From Ailurus styani (lineage: Eukaryota > Chordata > Mammalia > Carnivora > Ailuridae), in assembly GCA_002007465.1 (NCBI GenBank), contig LNAC01000779.1:155115-219114 (forward strand): DNA of 64,000 bases, in the 5' to 3' direction. Below the pieces are notes generated by a model, which worked only from the letters and a program-made list of their open reading frames with translations, ran no database searches and was not told where the DNA came from. A program made the position numbers and the translations under genes. Shown here piece after piece: positions 1 through 12,775 of this stretch; the first letter of the stretch is position 1; every line of letters starts with the position of its first letter.

Positions 1-167
1 AGAGAGAGAGAGAGATCACAAGTAGGCAGAGAGGCAGGCAGAGAGAGAGGAGGAAGCAGGCTCCCTGCCGAGCAGAGAGCCCGATGTGGGCCTCGATCCC
101 AGGACCCTGAGATCATGACCTGAGCCGAAGGCAGAGGCTTTAAACCGCTGAGCCACCCAGGCGCCCT
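1..167 (-). mobile_element. CAN-SINE, 3' part cut by window edge
   Basis: Antisense tRNA-derived SINE: (ag)n, then 'gtaggcagagaggcaggcag', ending in the box 'gagccacccaggcgccc'. The poly(A) tail would lie before base 1. Mustelid-type wording. Confidence 0.93.
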
Positions 168-172
168 GAATT

Positions 173-370
173 TTTTTTTTTTTTAAGATTTATTTATCTG
201 AGAGAAAGAGAGAGCTGGGGGCAGGGCAAAGGGAGAGGAAGGGAGAAACTTAGGCAGACTCCCTGCTGAGCCTGGAGCCTGACACAGGGCTCCATCTCAT
301 GACCCTGAGATCACTAACTGAGCCAAGATCAAGAGTGGGACACTTACTGACTGCACCGCCCAGGTGCCCC
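173..370 (-). mobile_element. CAN-SINE, older copy
   Basis: Poly-T at 173-184, then a diverged SINE body ending 'cgcccaggtgcccc'. It abuts the previous SINE almost directly. Confidence 0.88.
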
Positions 371-519
371 ACCTATTTCTGGATTCTTAGCACTCAAGAT
401 GTGCTGTTTTCATAATCAGGAAAAAAAATATAAAAGTTATCCAGACATGGTCAGTTGCTCCTTAATATCCATTTTTCTGCAATAAACAGGAACCCGGTTT
501 TTATTTTATTTTTATTTTT

Positions 520-718
520 ATTTTTTTTAAAGATTTTATTTATTTATTTGACAGAGAGAGAGAGAGATCACAAGTAGGCAGAGAGGCAGGCAGAGAGAGA
601 GGAGGAAGCAGGCTCCCTGCTGAGCAGGGAGCCTGATGTGGGCCTCGATCCCAGGACCCTGAGATCATGACCTGAGCCGAAGGCAGAGGCTTTAAACTGC
701 TGAGCCACCCAGGCGCCC
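520..718 (-). mobile_element. CAN-SINE, young copy
   Basis: Poly-T, 'aagattttatttatttatttgacag', (ag)n and the tRNA-like head ending 'acccaggcgccc'. Nearly identical to the copy at the window start. The flanking 'aggaacccggtttttag' and 'aggaacccggtttttattt' are the target-site duplication. Confidence 0.93.
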
Positions 719-1519
719 AGGAACCCGGTTTTTAGGTAACGGAAGCAGTAGTGTCCCAGGATGGAGCCGTGTGACTATGTTCTGTCTGGTGAGATGTGGG
801 CAGAACGATGGGTGAGGTTTCTGGGTTCTGCCCTCCAGGGGAAGGACTTGCCTCTTCTCTCCCCCTCTGATTGCCAGTGGCCTGGGTGGAGTGGAGTGTA
901 GCAGAGAGCCACCTGGAGTGAACCCCAGTCCTTTGGCGGTATCATAGGGCATCCGCCACAAAACCTTGGACTGTGACAGAGACACAACTTCCATCTGATT
1001 TGAGCCCCCCAAGTGTGGGGACACTTTACAGCAAGCTAGCCTGAGCAGGTGGGCTCATTCTGTGTCTCGTTCTGCAGGTGGGTCTAGGGAAGGTGGAGAC
1101 GGCATTTTGTAGAAACACTTTGCAGCTTTTGGGATAGAGCAAACATGGGTGAAAGTCCTGGTGCCTGTGACCCAGGGCCCCCTCGGGCACAGACACCATG
1201 TTCACTTAGATCTTAGCAGGGGAGCGCTGTGGAAGGCCTGGGTGACAAACAGGAGAGGGGGAAGAGGCAGGAGGAGCACGTAACCCAGGACACAAGCAGA
1301 AGGAGCTGCTGGCAATGCAGAGCAGCCTGCGGTAATTGTTTTTGGGTTCAAGTGGGAGCTTGTGCCATGGCCCAGCCTCCCTCCCCGCTCCCGGTGCTCC
1401 AGCACTGCTCTGGCTGCCTGGAATGCTGGTCCCCCCTTTGTCTGGCAGGTCCTGTCATTCAGATGGCACTTAAGCCTGGCCTGCTCAGAGAGCCCTTTCC
1501 TGACCACGAAGCCTGAGCC
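719..1519. other. Intergenic, unique
   Basis: GC-rich unique DNA with no coding signal; open frames here are short and show no known similarity. Confidence 0.6.
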
Positions 1520-1655
1520 CCCCACTTTGATCACACCTGGCCCTCTTTGCGCTCTCTGAACCTGGCCTGCTTATCTGCATTTTCACAGCTGTGTCCCCAT
1601 CTCCTAGAACAGGGCCCCATGCACACAGTAGGTGCTCAGTCCCTTCGTGTGGAAT
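1520..1655 (+). repeat. L2-like 3' fragment
   Basis: 'gtgtccccatctcctagaac', 'agtaggtgctcag' are L2 3' end wording. Confidence 0.55.
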
Positions 1656-3124
1656 CAAAAGGGAAGTGATAAGGACAGTTCCCAATGCTTGAGCTCGAAG
1701 GACACCAACGGTGGAGAGGTCACAGTGGAATCCAGGTCGTGAGGGCCATGACCAGCAGACAATGTGAAAAGGCAGAGTGAGCAGAGACATGGAGTTCTGA
1801 GAAGACCTGCAAATTCCCACGGGTCCCCAAAGGCCCAGTGTCCCTGCGGCCTCGCTGTCCCGCTCCCACTGCTGGTTCACACCTCTCTGCAGGCAGCCTC
1901 AGGACAGAACCCACTGTCCACCCTTGTTGTCCGGCAGCCGAAACTTGGAGTAAAACAAACACAGACCTGGGAGCTCCCTGTGACGCCATCTGTGTCCAGG
2001 TGAGACTGGGGACATCTTGGGCTCCCCTCCTCTGGCCTGACACTCAGCCGGGTGCAAGTGATGAGTTTGCGCTTGGGCCTCCCTGCTCTTCAAAGCTCAC
2101 TCTTCTCGCCCTTTCCCTTGGGTCCCTGCCTCAGGCCCAGATCACAGCAGATCTCCAGTGTCCGTCTGGAGGAAGATGTCTGAGCAGTGCCTCCCGAGGG
2201 CCCCCTACTCTGCCTGCCTGTGGCTCCAAGGGCCTCCTGCTTCCTCGCACGCCCGCGGGAGCAATGCTGGCCTGGAAAGTCACGGTCCGATGGGGGAGAG
2301 CCCACGCTGGGCCAGTTCCCCCCCCGAGTCCCTGGGGGAAGGGCAGTTATGATACTGTCCACCTCCAGCAGAGGCTGCGAACTGGTGATGGCCAGGAGGT
2401 CCCATCTGGTTCACAGAAGGGCTTTGTTCCGCCCACACAATGTTTTAAATCTATTTTTAATTAGCTGACAGCTTTCAAAAGAATCAAGACATTTAACATA
2501 AAAAATCTGGATTTCTTGCTTTTCTCAAAAAAAAAAAAAAAAACGGGATCTCTGGCTACACTCAGCCTACATTCCAACAGGACAATCTTTTCTTTATGCG
2601 CAGTGTGGGCTCTGCTATTTGTCACAGTACCCCCCATCCTTGCTTGATTTTTATTATGAGCCTGGCTCCTCTGTGGTCAGCTGAGTCCACGTCCCCACCA
2701 CCTCCTGTTTGGGGCATGGCTCCGGCCGACTTGGGTCTAGGCCGAGCAGAATCCTTTCCTGGGAATGAATCAAACAGGAACAGGGAGAAGAGACCTCACC
2801 CACCCACCCACACCCTCAACCCCAGTCTGTAAGGAGAGAAGAAGTCATTCTGCAAAAAGTACGCAAAACAAGTATTGAAAACAGAGACAGGAGAGAGACA
2901 GGGCTGAGTCTCCAGGACCCGGATCCCCGAGGCCACCCCACCCTGCCCCCGTGCGTTTCAGATGTCCCTGACCAGGAGGTAGTGGAAACAGGGGGCTCGA
3001 GAAAGACCTTTGGAACCCTGGCTGCCAGCTGTGGTTTCGGACAAATCTCAGATCTCCCTCTCCAACCCCTGCTCCCACCTGTTTCTTCAGCTGTGCCACA
3101 CGGGCTCTGCTGCTAACCTTCCGA
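1656..3124. other. Intergenic, unique
   Basis: No gene or clear repeat seen; a 17-base A-run near 2528 is the only simple sequence. Confidence 0.55.
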
Positions 3125-3235
3125 GGTGGGTTATGTCATTACGTGAAGCCTTAAACGCAATGCTCGTGCATAATTGGGGCTTCCAAGGATTCCATAAGCA
3201 CTTAATGACTTTTAGGGCAAACGTTTAAACACAGG
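3125..3235. promoter_or_regulatory. Candidate conserved noncoding element
   Basis: Unique, with 'gtcattacgtgaagcc', 'gtgcataattggggc', 'cacttaatgactttt'. AT-core sites spaced over 100 bases in a GC-rich setting. Speculative. Confidence 0.25.
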
Positions 3236-3369
3236 TGGGCTGGCATTAAGAAGCCCCCTCTCTCCTGAAGAACAGCAGCAGTGTCCCTTAGGGAGACCTT
3301 TCTAGATCAGTACGGCCTTCAAGGACTCTGGGGTGGGCTGGAACGAGCCAGGCCTCCACCCGTTGGATG

Positions 3370-3560
3370 GGGATTCGCATTATGTCCCATTCCTCCAAGG
3401 ACTATGTCATCTTGGGCTAGTTATCTCAGTTCTTGGACCCTGAGGTTCCTCCTATAAAGTGGAGATAATAAATCTCATCTCTTTCAGTGACTTTGAGAAT
3501 GGAATTAACTCCCTAGCAGAAAAAGTGCCTCGTAGTTATACTAAGCATCCAACAAATTGT
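3370..3560 (+). repeat. MIR
   Basis: 'gtcatcttgggctagttatc', 'cctgaggttcctcctataaag' and 'gagataataaatctc' follow the MIR layout. Confidence 0.65.
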
Positions 3561-4159
3561 GGTTATTATGATGGACGTCAAAAGGCCATGGGCGAGAGCC
3601 AGCCAAAGGCTTCACTTCTGGAGAATCACTGCTATTGTGATTTCTAGTATCCTAGGCCCAACTGAGCCATGAAAGTCATCAGAGCACAAAGCCGTTCTGT
3701 TCAGCTGTGCCAAGAACTCCCTCGTGCAGCACTCACCCCACGGCCAAGCCAGCGGCCCCCACGATTCAGAACCTCCGATGTGAGCTTCAGACAACACGTT
3801 GTTACAGCAGATTTCCGCTTAAAAAAAAAGAAAGAAAAGGAAAAGCTTTGGATGGTCAATTAGCAATGTAAGACCCCCAAATCAAGAGAGAAACCATCAT
3901 GTAGAAAGAACCCTTTTTTTTTTTTTAAGAAGTCGAGTCTAGCAACTTTCAAGTTGCAGCCAAAATGATGAAAGCTGCCGGCATCGTGAGGCCAAAGTCC
4001 GGGGTTGTAGGGCCGATCCCCTGCACCCAGCCTCACTTCCCTGTGTAGGTGGAACGGGGAAGAGAGGGGTCCGGTGGGCTCTCCGGAAGGTTTGCCTCTT
4101 CCTAGGGTGGTGGCACCATGGCTGATCTGCCTGGTACACAGTGTCCTCAAACCCTTGCT

Positions 4160-4660
4160 GGGATCAGTGGCCCGGGCGCCACGGCTCGCCTGCCAGGAGC
4201 TGGCCGGCACGGGGTCAGCCTCGGGGGTGACCGAGGCCGCCAGTCTGTTCTTTGAGGAGCTCTGGCAAATAACGCCCGATGGAAATAGTGTCCGTGGCGG
4301 GGCCCTGGGCGGGGGGCACGCCGCCCCACGAGTCTCTGCCTGTCCACCCTGAGCCTCCGAAGCTCACGGAGAGTTGTCCCCGGAGCGTGTTGGTCGGCGG
4401 GCCGCTGCCGGGCTGCCTCAAGTTCCCAGGCAAGCGGCCGTAACTTCCCCAACTCGGAGGGGCGCTCGCTCTCCCGCGGCCTTTCCTAAGCGGCCCCAGG
4501 GCACTCCGGGGGCACGGATCGCGGCCTGCAGGGCGGCGGCCCTGGCGCGGGGCTCCTGGACGAGCTTCTGTTTGTCGGGCGGGGGCAGCGGGAACCCTTC
4601 CTTAGGAACGACCCCCCGAGGGCGGGCGTGGGCCAGGGGCTCCTCGGGTGTGGCACCCAT
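4160..4660. promoter_or_regulatory. CpG-island-like block, intergenic
   Basis: Dense CG dinucleotides (gcggccgtaac, cgcggcctttcc, ggcggcggccctgg) in non-repeat DNA, over 18 kb downstream of PTPDC1. No coding frame with recognisable similarity. May mark a promoter of a noncoding RNA; unproven. Confidence 0.5.
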
Positions 4661-5559
4661 GGTCGCCAGCCCAGCACCCATTTTTCACCTTTCCTACCCA
4701 AAGAACCCTGAGCCCTGCCAGCACTGTGTGGGCAACTAAAAATACTACATTCGTTTCCTGCTTCCCTTGCAGTTAGGGGTGACCAGGCGTGCAACCGAAG
4801 CAGAAGTAGGGGTGGCTGGGTGGGGCCTCTGGGAAAGTGGCTTCGAAGTGGGCAGATGCCCCTGGGACAAGTCTCCACCCCTGCCCTCCCCCGTCCTCTG
4901 GCTGGTGCCCCTGTGGGCAGCACCCTGTGACCGTGTGTGATCAGGGCCGAAGAAGAGGGCAGAGCATCGAGGGCACCGGGCGGCCTGGGCAGGCTCCCCA
5001 CCTCTGGACATCTGAGGAGGAAAACAGAACGCTTAGTTTTTTAAAAAATCACCACTCGTGAGTTTTCATCACAATCAAATGCAGATCCTTGTGGAAAGAA
5101 TGGCCAAATAGAAGGATTACCCAAATAGCTTTGAGGGGAATGAAATCTCACACCTGCCCGTTGGGCTCGTTCTAGAAAGAGTCAAGATCTCCCGCCCTGG
5201 ACTGTCTGCGGCCACAGTCCCTCCCTGTGTTGCCCCCCGCCCCCCACCAGTCACCTGCTCATCCTGCCAACCTGAGCTCCCGCCGGCTCTGTGACCTGCT
5301 GTCCGTCGCGGGAGGCCCGGTGAGGTTCTGCAGACCTGGTGTCTTCCTGGCTCTGATGGCTGGAGAGCCCTGCCTCTGAGATTCCTGCTTGTGGAAAAGG
5401 GACCCGGGTCCTGCAGAGAGCGGAGTGAGAGGTGACCCTGCAGGTCGCACAGCCACACCCGGCACACAGCAGGCGCTCAGTGCGATTCCAGTAAGTATCG
5501 TATTAGGGAAGAAACTATAGTACCGAGTTGATGTAATACCATCCCATGGCCAAGTGGGA

Positions 5560-7260
5560 TGTGTTCAAGAGCAAACGTTGTGTTTTCTCTTCCATCCCTT
5601 TCAGAACAGCTAGTGGTTTCCATTTTGGTTTCTTCCTTGATCTGTGGGTTCTTTAGTTTTCAAATACTTGGAGGCATCCCAGAGATCTCTGTTGAGTTGA
5701 ATTCTAATTGAATTTTATTGCGGTCAGAGAAGTACTTTGAGCGGTTTCAATCCCTCCAAACAGGGAAACCCGCTCCATGGTCTTGGGGAGCTGTGCGCTC
5801 CGCGGCTGCTAGGGGGAGGGTCGTCTGAGTCTGCAATGTACTTGCTGAATTCCCGCCTACTTGCTCTGCCAGCGATTGGGAGAACGGTATCGAGAATTAT
5901 GGATTTGTCTATTTCTCCTGGGCCTTCTATCTGTTTTCGCTTTATGTATTTTGAAGCCTCCATGTTAGATGCACAAACATAGGACCGCTATGTTCTCTTG
6001 ATTTGTTGATCCCTTCATCAAAATGAAGTGACGTTCGAGGCGCTTCGGTGGTACAGTCGGTGGAGCATCCCACTTTTGATTTCAGCTCAGGTCGTGATCT
6101 CAGGGTCATGAGATCGAGCCCCAACTTAGGGTCTACACTCAGCGTGGAGCCTGTTTGATATTCTCTCTCCCTCTGCCCCTCCCTACCCCCCCCTTTCTCT
6201 CAAAATAAATAAATAAAAATCTTATTAAAAAATGAAGTGATCTTTACTTCTGGTAGTATTACGTGCTGTGGTATCTGCCTTTCGGACTTGTTTCTTCCCA
6301 TTTCTTACTTTTAACCTGTCTGTGTGTGTATTTGTTTTTAAAGTGTATTTATCACAGGCAGCATAGAGTTGGTTCTTGACTTTTTAATCCACTCTGACAA
6401 TCACCTTTTTAATTGGAGGATTTAGGTAATTTTCATTGCATGTGATGTGGCTAGATTTGAGGTTTTTCATCTTGCTATTTGTTTCTATTTTTCCAATCTG
6501 TTTCTCGTTCCCTTTTTCCTCTTTTTCTACCTTCTCTAGGAGTGAGTGTTTTCCTATGATCTGGCTTTGCCAGTGTAGTGGCTGCTTTCGGGCCGACAGG
6601 ATTTGTCTTTGACTTGTCCCCCATCTGCCTCCGAGCGGTGTTGCCGCCCTCACATCCGCAGCCCTCCACCCGGCCCCGCCTGGCCTTCGTGCTCCTCTTG
6701 TCCTGCATTTCACGTCTGCATTTTGTAAGCCCCACGATATACCGTTGTTTTTAAACTGATTATCTTTTAGAGAGATTTAAATAATACAAGAAAAACCTTT
6801 GGAAGTTCTGTGTTGGCTTCACTTCACCTTGGCAAGAATAAAGTTGCAAACCCTGAGTTGGGGCAAACCCTGAGCTGGGGCTTGAAAGTTCCGTGCATGG
6901 CCTCCGGTGCTCTTCCTCCTCCGTGCACATCCAGATTTCCCTTCTGCCCGAACGGACTCCCTTGAACGTATTTGGAAGTGCAGGTCTGCTCATGAGGAAC
7001 TGTTTCGGCTTCTGTATGTTTGAAAAGGATTTTTACTTTGCCTTCCCTTTGGAAAGATATTTTCAGTGGACATAGAATTTTAGATTGACTTTTTATTTTT
7101 TTAAATGCATACTTCTAAAATTTTGCTCCGCCGTGTTCTTGCTTGGGTTGTTTCCAGTGAGAAATCTGATGTCACCCTTATTTTTGTTCTGTATGGAACA
7201 TCTTTTTCCCTCCTCTGGTCAATTTTAAGATTTTCTCTTCATCACTGGTTTCTCAGCACT
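5560..7260 (-). mobile_element. L1 ORF2 remnant (old, antisense)
   Basis: Plus strand reads as reversed L1: 'ttgaattttattgcggtcagag', 'tggatttgtctatttctcc', 'gtattttgaagcctccatg', and finally 'gattttctcttcatcactgg'. Heavily mutated, no frame. The CAN-SINE at 6038-6233 is inserted in it. Confidence 0.8.
6038..6233 (+). mobile_element. CAN-SINE inside an antisense L1
   Basis: Head 'gaggcgcttcggtggtacagtcgg', A-rich end (aaataaataaaaatc). It splits the L1 at 5560-7260; the flanks 'aaaatgaagtga' match on either side, marking the target-site duplication. Confidence 0.85.
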
Positions 7261-7554
7261 TTGTTGTTGTTGTTGTTTTTTAAGATTTTATTTTATTTAT
7301 TGGGCACCTGCTGAGGCTTGTGGTCCCCAAAGAGCCTGCACATCTATATACTGGTTCTCCACCACTGAGGCACATCCGACTGACTCTTTTCCCCCCTATG
7401 TCCCAGCTCTGTGCACTCAGGACCTGCCATGCCCCAGGCCAGTGACATCTGTGAGAAGTGTTCTTGAGTAGACATCAAGGGTGGGCTGCACAGGATGCCC
7501 TGGAGGGTGGAGGACAGAGGTGATGATAGTCTGGGGGTGCTCGATTGGTCACTT

Positions 7555-7705
7555 AGCAAGAGCACACCACGCTGGGTACTCCATGGAATCCTCACAATGA
7601 CCGCGTTAGACGGAAATGGTGCGAGGAAGCTGGGGAGATTCCAAGACGCTAGGTAATGCGCCCACAGACACGCCACCAGGAAGGGACAGCACTGGGATCA
7701 GAAGA
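7555..7705 (-). repeat. MIR/L2-like, antisense
   Basis: 'aatcctcacaatgaccgcg', 'gctaggtaatgcgcccacag', 'cactgggatcag'. Diverged. Confidence 0.5.
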
Positions 7706-7709
7706 GGAG

Positions 7710-10700
7710 CAAAGTCCCTTCCCCTCTGCCACGCCAAGCCTGCTGGGGCTTGCGAGGAGGACTGGCTGCAGCGTCCGTAGCGTGCTTGGTGAGATGCCTG
7801 CCACCCGGTGGCATTATACCCATGGTAGCTACTGATGGTAGCGTTGAGGGCCTCCACAATGTCAGGCCTGCTGTAGGCTCATGGTGAGCGCCACGTGGGT
7901 GGAAGGAAGGAGGACCCTTCACTCTCCCTCCATGAGTGGGGGACTCAGGACGAGCAGTTCATCTCGGCGGAGGAGATAACCACCGACCACGCTGCAGAAC
8001 CACTGAGAATTTGTGGCAGATGAAACTGGGTCTCAAAGGCAGAGTCCAAACAGCAACACTGAACAGCACACTCTTCTCTCGAGCCCTCTAACTGGCATGG
8101 CTGACCTGCCTAGAATTGCCACCATGTCCTCGCAGGAAGAGGGACAGTTGGAGGAGCACAGCAGAGGCCGGAGCGGCCTGGCAGCCCAGGAGGTCGGCTG
8201 AAGTGGGGAGTCACAAGGGCAGACTTCTCCGTGAGGGCGGAACCCCAGGACCCTGCACTGAAGGGCCGGGAGGCCCTGGCACCACGAGACTCTCTCTCGG
8301 GCCCACATCTGTGCTCCCAGAGTGGGCCGCGGAGCTTCGAGCCAGAGCCAAATTATGAAGACCAGGGGACCCTCCTGACCTCCTCCAGAGAAATCACCAC
8401 CTTAGCTCACAGCTCAGTTAACAAAGCGGCCTAAAGCGGGTGGGCAGCGCTCTGGAATCCGAGCCCCAGGAGCCCCCTGGCCCTGCAGGGGTGTTGAGGG
8501 ACTCAGATGGGCTAAGCGGAAGCCGACTGGCTTACGTCCAAGTCACACCTGAGTTTTACTGGACACAGGATCGTCCTCAAGTCTGTACAAAGGGGAAGAC
8601 TACATGCACCGAATTACCTCTGAAGGTCCCGTGACTGGGGTCTGGGGAGCAGAAGACACAGGGTTTCGCCTTGGTCGCGTGCAGACATGTGCGTGAAAGT
8701 GCACGACGTTTTGAGCGTCGTACGGAATACGGCGAGGGCTCGTGTGCCATCCGGTGTGAACACCAGGCGCAGCTCTCCAAACAGAGAGCGGGAGCCCGCA
8801 GGAGGACCGGCAGCTTCGCTGGCCGCCCCTCCCCCGCCCCGCCCCCCTCCCCCCGTCCTGAGATGACGAGGGGCAGCCAAGTCCTCCAAAATCTGGACAT
8901 GCTGCCACTTCAGACTAACTGCTTGAGCCCCGCTCTCTGCGGTCCCCTAAACCCTGCTGTGGGCTGCGTGGCGGAATGCCATGCACACCCCGTCCCTGGG
9001 CTCCAGCGTGAGGAGTGACGGCCGGGGGCATGCTTCTGGAAAGGAATCCGCTGCTATACTCTTGAGCAAATACCTGATTTCACCGATAAGGCTGCCGAGC
9101 ATTTGGCAGTTGGGCACCTTGGCGGGAATAAAGTAAAGTGGTAACTGGACACTGGGTCCGTGGCCTCCCGAACTCTTTGCACATTTGAGCGAGCTGGCTG
9201 TGCTCTGTGGTGCGGACCGTCTCTGGTGCCTCCTCAGACGGGTCCTGCGCATTTTCAGCCAGCAGGTCCCTCTGCAACCCTTTCCCTCCCCCTCCCCTCG
9301 AAGGGACGAGCTAAAACACAGAGGCATGAGCCTGTGGCGAGCGCCCACCAACTGTGGTGCCATCGCGGGGAGGGGGCGCCGGCCTCCGGCCCTCTCCTGG
9401 GTAGCCTGTGCCCTGCCTGCCCCAGGGATGCTCCCAAATGACAATGACGATGACACACAGGGGCGCACGGACAGGGAGGAACCGGGTCTCCTGGGGTGAC
9501 CACAAAGACCAGGGTTGCAGCCTTGAGGAGAGGGCACCTGAAGTAGGCACGGAGGACCAAAGTGTATTAACTGCATCTGTCATTTGCTGCGCTCGGTCTG
9601 GCCTCTGGGGCCCTGCAGACCCTGGAGGGCTGCGCCCTGCCTGGAGATGGTGAAGGACTCACCTGGGGGCTGCCTCCACATGCAGACCAGCCCACACGGA
9701 GCCACACTGCGGCCTCCGTCCGCGCTTGCCACCCAGTCACTGCACTGCCCTGGTCACCCAGGGTCACCAGCCCCTGGGCCCGGAGCCCACTGAGGTCATT
9801 CCCCCGCTAATTCCAAACCCGCTACACTCCACCTTGCCTGTTCCTTCCCGTGGAAATCAAGGTGACTCGCCGGCTGTCACCAGTGTTTCACCATGTGGCC
9901 CCTGTGGCAGGTCCACCGCTCGGGGACTGTGGGGAGCGAGCTACCTTCTGACCTGATGGCCTCCCGCCACACCTCATTAGTAAGGAAACCTACGTTTTGA
10001 AGCATAAACTGGTTTAAAGACAAACCGGGTGCCACCGTCACAATCCACCCACCTCAAAATCCACCTGTTCAGCAAACTTTTACTCAGGGTAGGTTATGCT
10101 GGGGACGCGAGGGGGAAGGGGACAGACCCCCCTGGCCCCCCTCAGGGCTCTGGAAGCTGAGGGGACACACGTGCCACACAGCCACCTGCCAGGGTCCCCC
10201 TCGGATCTCCAGCCGACCGGCAAAGCCGTCCTTTCCACCTGAGCCACGCAGGGCTTCATGTCAGCAAATAAGCGCGTCTGCGTCTCTGGAGGAGACGTGG
10301 CAACCGAGGCCAGAGTGAGATAGGAATGCCCGGAGCCGGGTCCCAGCCGCACCGAGGACGTGTCAGCAGGCCAGCGGGTAGTGGGCGCGCGCGCCGGGGC
10401 CCGGCAGGAGGACGATGAGCGGTGGAGACCCACGGCACGAAGGAGTCTCCGAGAAATGACATCGAGTGGAAGAAACTAGGTATAAAGAACATACGTCACT
10501 GTGTCTGTCCGCTGGCGCTGGCCCTGCTCCACACGCTTCCCTCCGGGGAACATCCCCCCCCCCCCCGCNNNNNNNNNNNNNNNNCCCCCCCCCCCCCCCC
10601 GGGCTCGGCGGGGCGCCCTTGATTTTCCTGAGTCTGGCGGACACGCCTCCTTTTACAGGGAGTCCTCACTGTTCAGCGTGAGACTTAGAACCCCACTGGG

Positions 10701-12169
10701 GGGCCCAGAGGGCTCCGGGGGCAGAGGAAGCCAGCAGCAGCCACGCCCACGGCCGGGGGTGCGGGAACACCGTGGAATGAGCACGCTGTTAGCACTGGGA
10801 GGCCACCACAGGAAGAGCTCTCTAGAACCAGTTCCGAGGGGCTACCTTGGTAGGCCTGGGGTGGAGGGAGCTGGAGCAAAGTCCCTGCTTTAGTCCTCCG
10901 CCCTCTCCAAGGTCGACTCTTCAGCCCGGTGCGCGCTACTGTGAGAGGACTTTAGAACAAATGCAAAACAAGTGAAAATTCCAAGCTGAAAAATGAAAAG
11001 CATAAATAAATCCAAGCATCTGGTGCTTTTGAACGGCTGCCCCAGGCCGGCAGGCCCAACACCCACCCCCATGTCCAACTGATGAGTGTTGGGGGCCGGC
11101 CCCTGTCTGCGACAGGCCGCCCTCTGTTCCACGGGCAATCCGTTCCGTCTGCCTTTCTTCCTTCCTTCCCTCCACAAATACCTACGGAACCTGGACAAGC
11201 CCCAGTCGTTCCTGTGCTGCAGCTCGGGGGACAGACAAAGATTGGGTCCCACCAGATGTGTGGCGTGGATCATGGTTTCCTGGTCCACACTGCTGGCTCC
11301 CCACTGCCCACAGGACAAAACACAGAGCCCTTTGCATGACCTGTAAAACCCCCTCCAAAGGGCCTTACCTGCCCTCCCGGGAGCACATCCCAAGTCCCCC
11401 ACTGAAGCCTCTCTGCTACGGACCAGCTCCAGGATCTCTGGGCGTGGGCCCCTGCACTGGGCCCCAGCATCTGTCGCCCCCTCTTCCTGGGATGCCCTGC
11501 CCCCACCCCCTGGCTGCCCTAGCTCTGTGGACTCTCATCTCCTCTGAATGCTCCGTGTCCACCGTGGGCCTGGCACCGCGCATCCCCGTGCCGTGGCACA
11601 GGTGCTAATGAGCACTCTCTGCCCTCAGCATGAAACCCCAGAGCACGTCCCCCCCGGGCTCCCACACTCCCCAGCCCTCCGGGGGGAGGCTTCTGACTGG
11701 CCAGGCTCCACTGTGCCGGACATCCCCCATCCTTTTGTGGGGCAGATTCTGAGGCTTGCTGCCTGGAGAGAGACCTGCCACCTCTGTAGAGGGCCCCACA
11801 CCCCTGTCCCTCTGGCCCCCGGGATGGCAGGCTACCCCCTAGCACCTGCCTGTGGGAGCGGGGGGCGGGGGCTGCGGCATGGGGCGTGAACAGCTCCACG
11901 CACACGGCGCCCAGGGCCTGCCCTGCCAGGCTTCCCCAGCAGGCCACGGACACAGCCACAGGAGACACAGCACCACGCACATGGCGCGCTTTCCACCAGG
12001 GCCGTTCCTCAGACACCCGGGGCACCGGCACACGTGGGGGCAAATGACAGCCTGCCCGCAGCCCCCTTTGGCACATCTCACCGGATGCAAGCGCGCTTTA
12101 CACTCTGAAGACAGGTTAGAAACAAAAGCAAGGACACACACTATATAACGGGGACCACGCGCGGCCTGC
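7710..12169. other. Intergenic, GC-rich
   Basis: No gene recognised. Contains the poly-C gap. Long frames on both strands come from high GC and do not resemble known proteins. A less GC-rich island at 10930-11030 (caaatgcaaaacaag) is the only stretch with a different texture. Confidence 0.5.
10560..10600. other. Assembly gap in poly-C
   Basis: Sixteen Ns at 10569-10584 with C-runs on both sides; length of the real sequence is unknown. Confidence 0.98.
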
Positions 12170-12560
12170 GAGGCCTAAAACACTTACTTTCCGGCTCTTC
12201 GCTGAGTTTGAGGACCTCTCCAATGCGGAAGACCCGCGGCGGGAGAGCAGCCCACCTCGTGCGCACGGCCGGCTTGCTCCGGCTGCGGCTGCGGGGCTCC
12301 CGGGCGGGCTCTGCGCCCTCTGATGGGCCGCGCCGCTCACGCGTGAGGGCCTGCGGACGGGGGCGCCCCTGGTGAGACGCACGGCCTCCTTACAGTCCTG
12401 GACGTGCTTGCGAGACCGCGGGCAGCGGGCAGAAAGCCAGGAGACCTGCCGTAAGCCCTTCGTCTCCATTCGACTTGCACAGCGAGCGCCCAACATGCTG
12501 CAGACACGGGACGGCCACGTGGGGGCCGCGGTGCTGCCGCTCTGCGGGCTCCCCGCTCAC
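12170..12560. promoter_or_regulatory. CpG-island-like block, intergenic
   Basis: CG-rich (ggctgcggctgcggggctcc, cgcgccgctcacgcg) just before L1 fragments; no coding signal. Confidence 0.45.
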
Positions 12561-12594
12561 CTGGCGCACCCCTGCCTTCAGCCCTTAAACATTA

Positions 12595-12775
12595 ATTTAG
12601 TTAAATGGATAAAGCAGATGGGGTATATATATATATATACAATGGAATGATACTTAGCCATCAAAAAACCTGAAGTCTTGCCATCTGCAGCAACGTGGAT
12701 GGATCTAGAGGGTATTATGTTAAGTGAAATAAGTCAGTCATGATCTCACCTATAGGTGGAATTTAAGAAAATTTT
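12595..12775 (+). mobile_element. L1 3' fragment (+)
   Basis: 'tcaaaaaacctgaagtcttgcc', 'aacgtggatggatctagagg' and 'aagtgaaataagtcag' are the end of L1 ORF2 and start of its 3' UTR. It abuts an oppositely oriented L1 piece. Confidence 0.85.

Noticed and set aside
1838..2464. 208-codon open frame (+) and similar frames at 8947-9576 and 11519-12076 (-)
   Set aside because: Compositional frames in GC-rich DNA; several overlap others in different frames and none resembles a known protein or has splice-flank support.
12365..12380. Second CTCF-like site (cgcccctggtgag)
   Set aside because: One base short of the core spacing; too weak to list.
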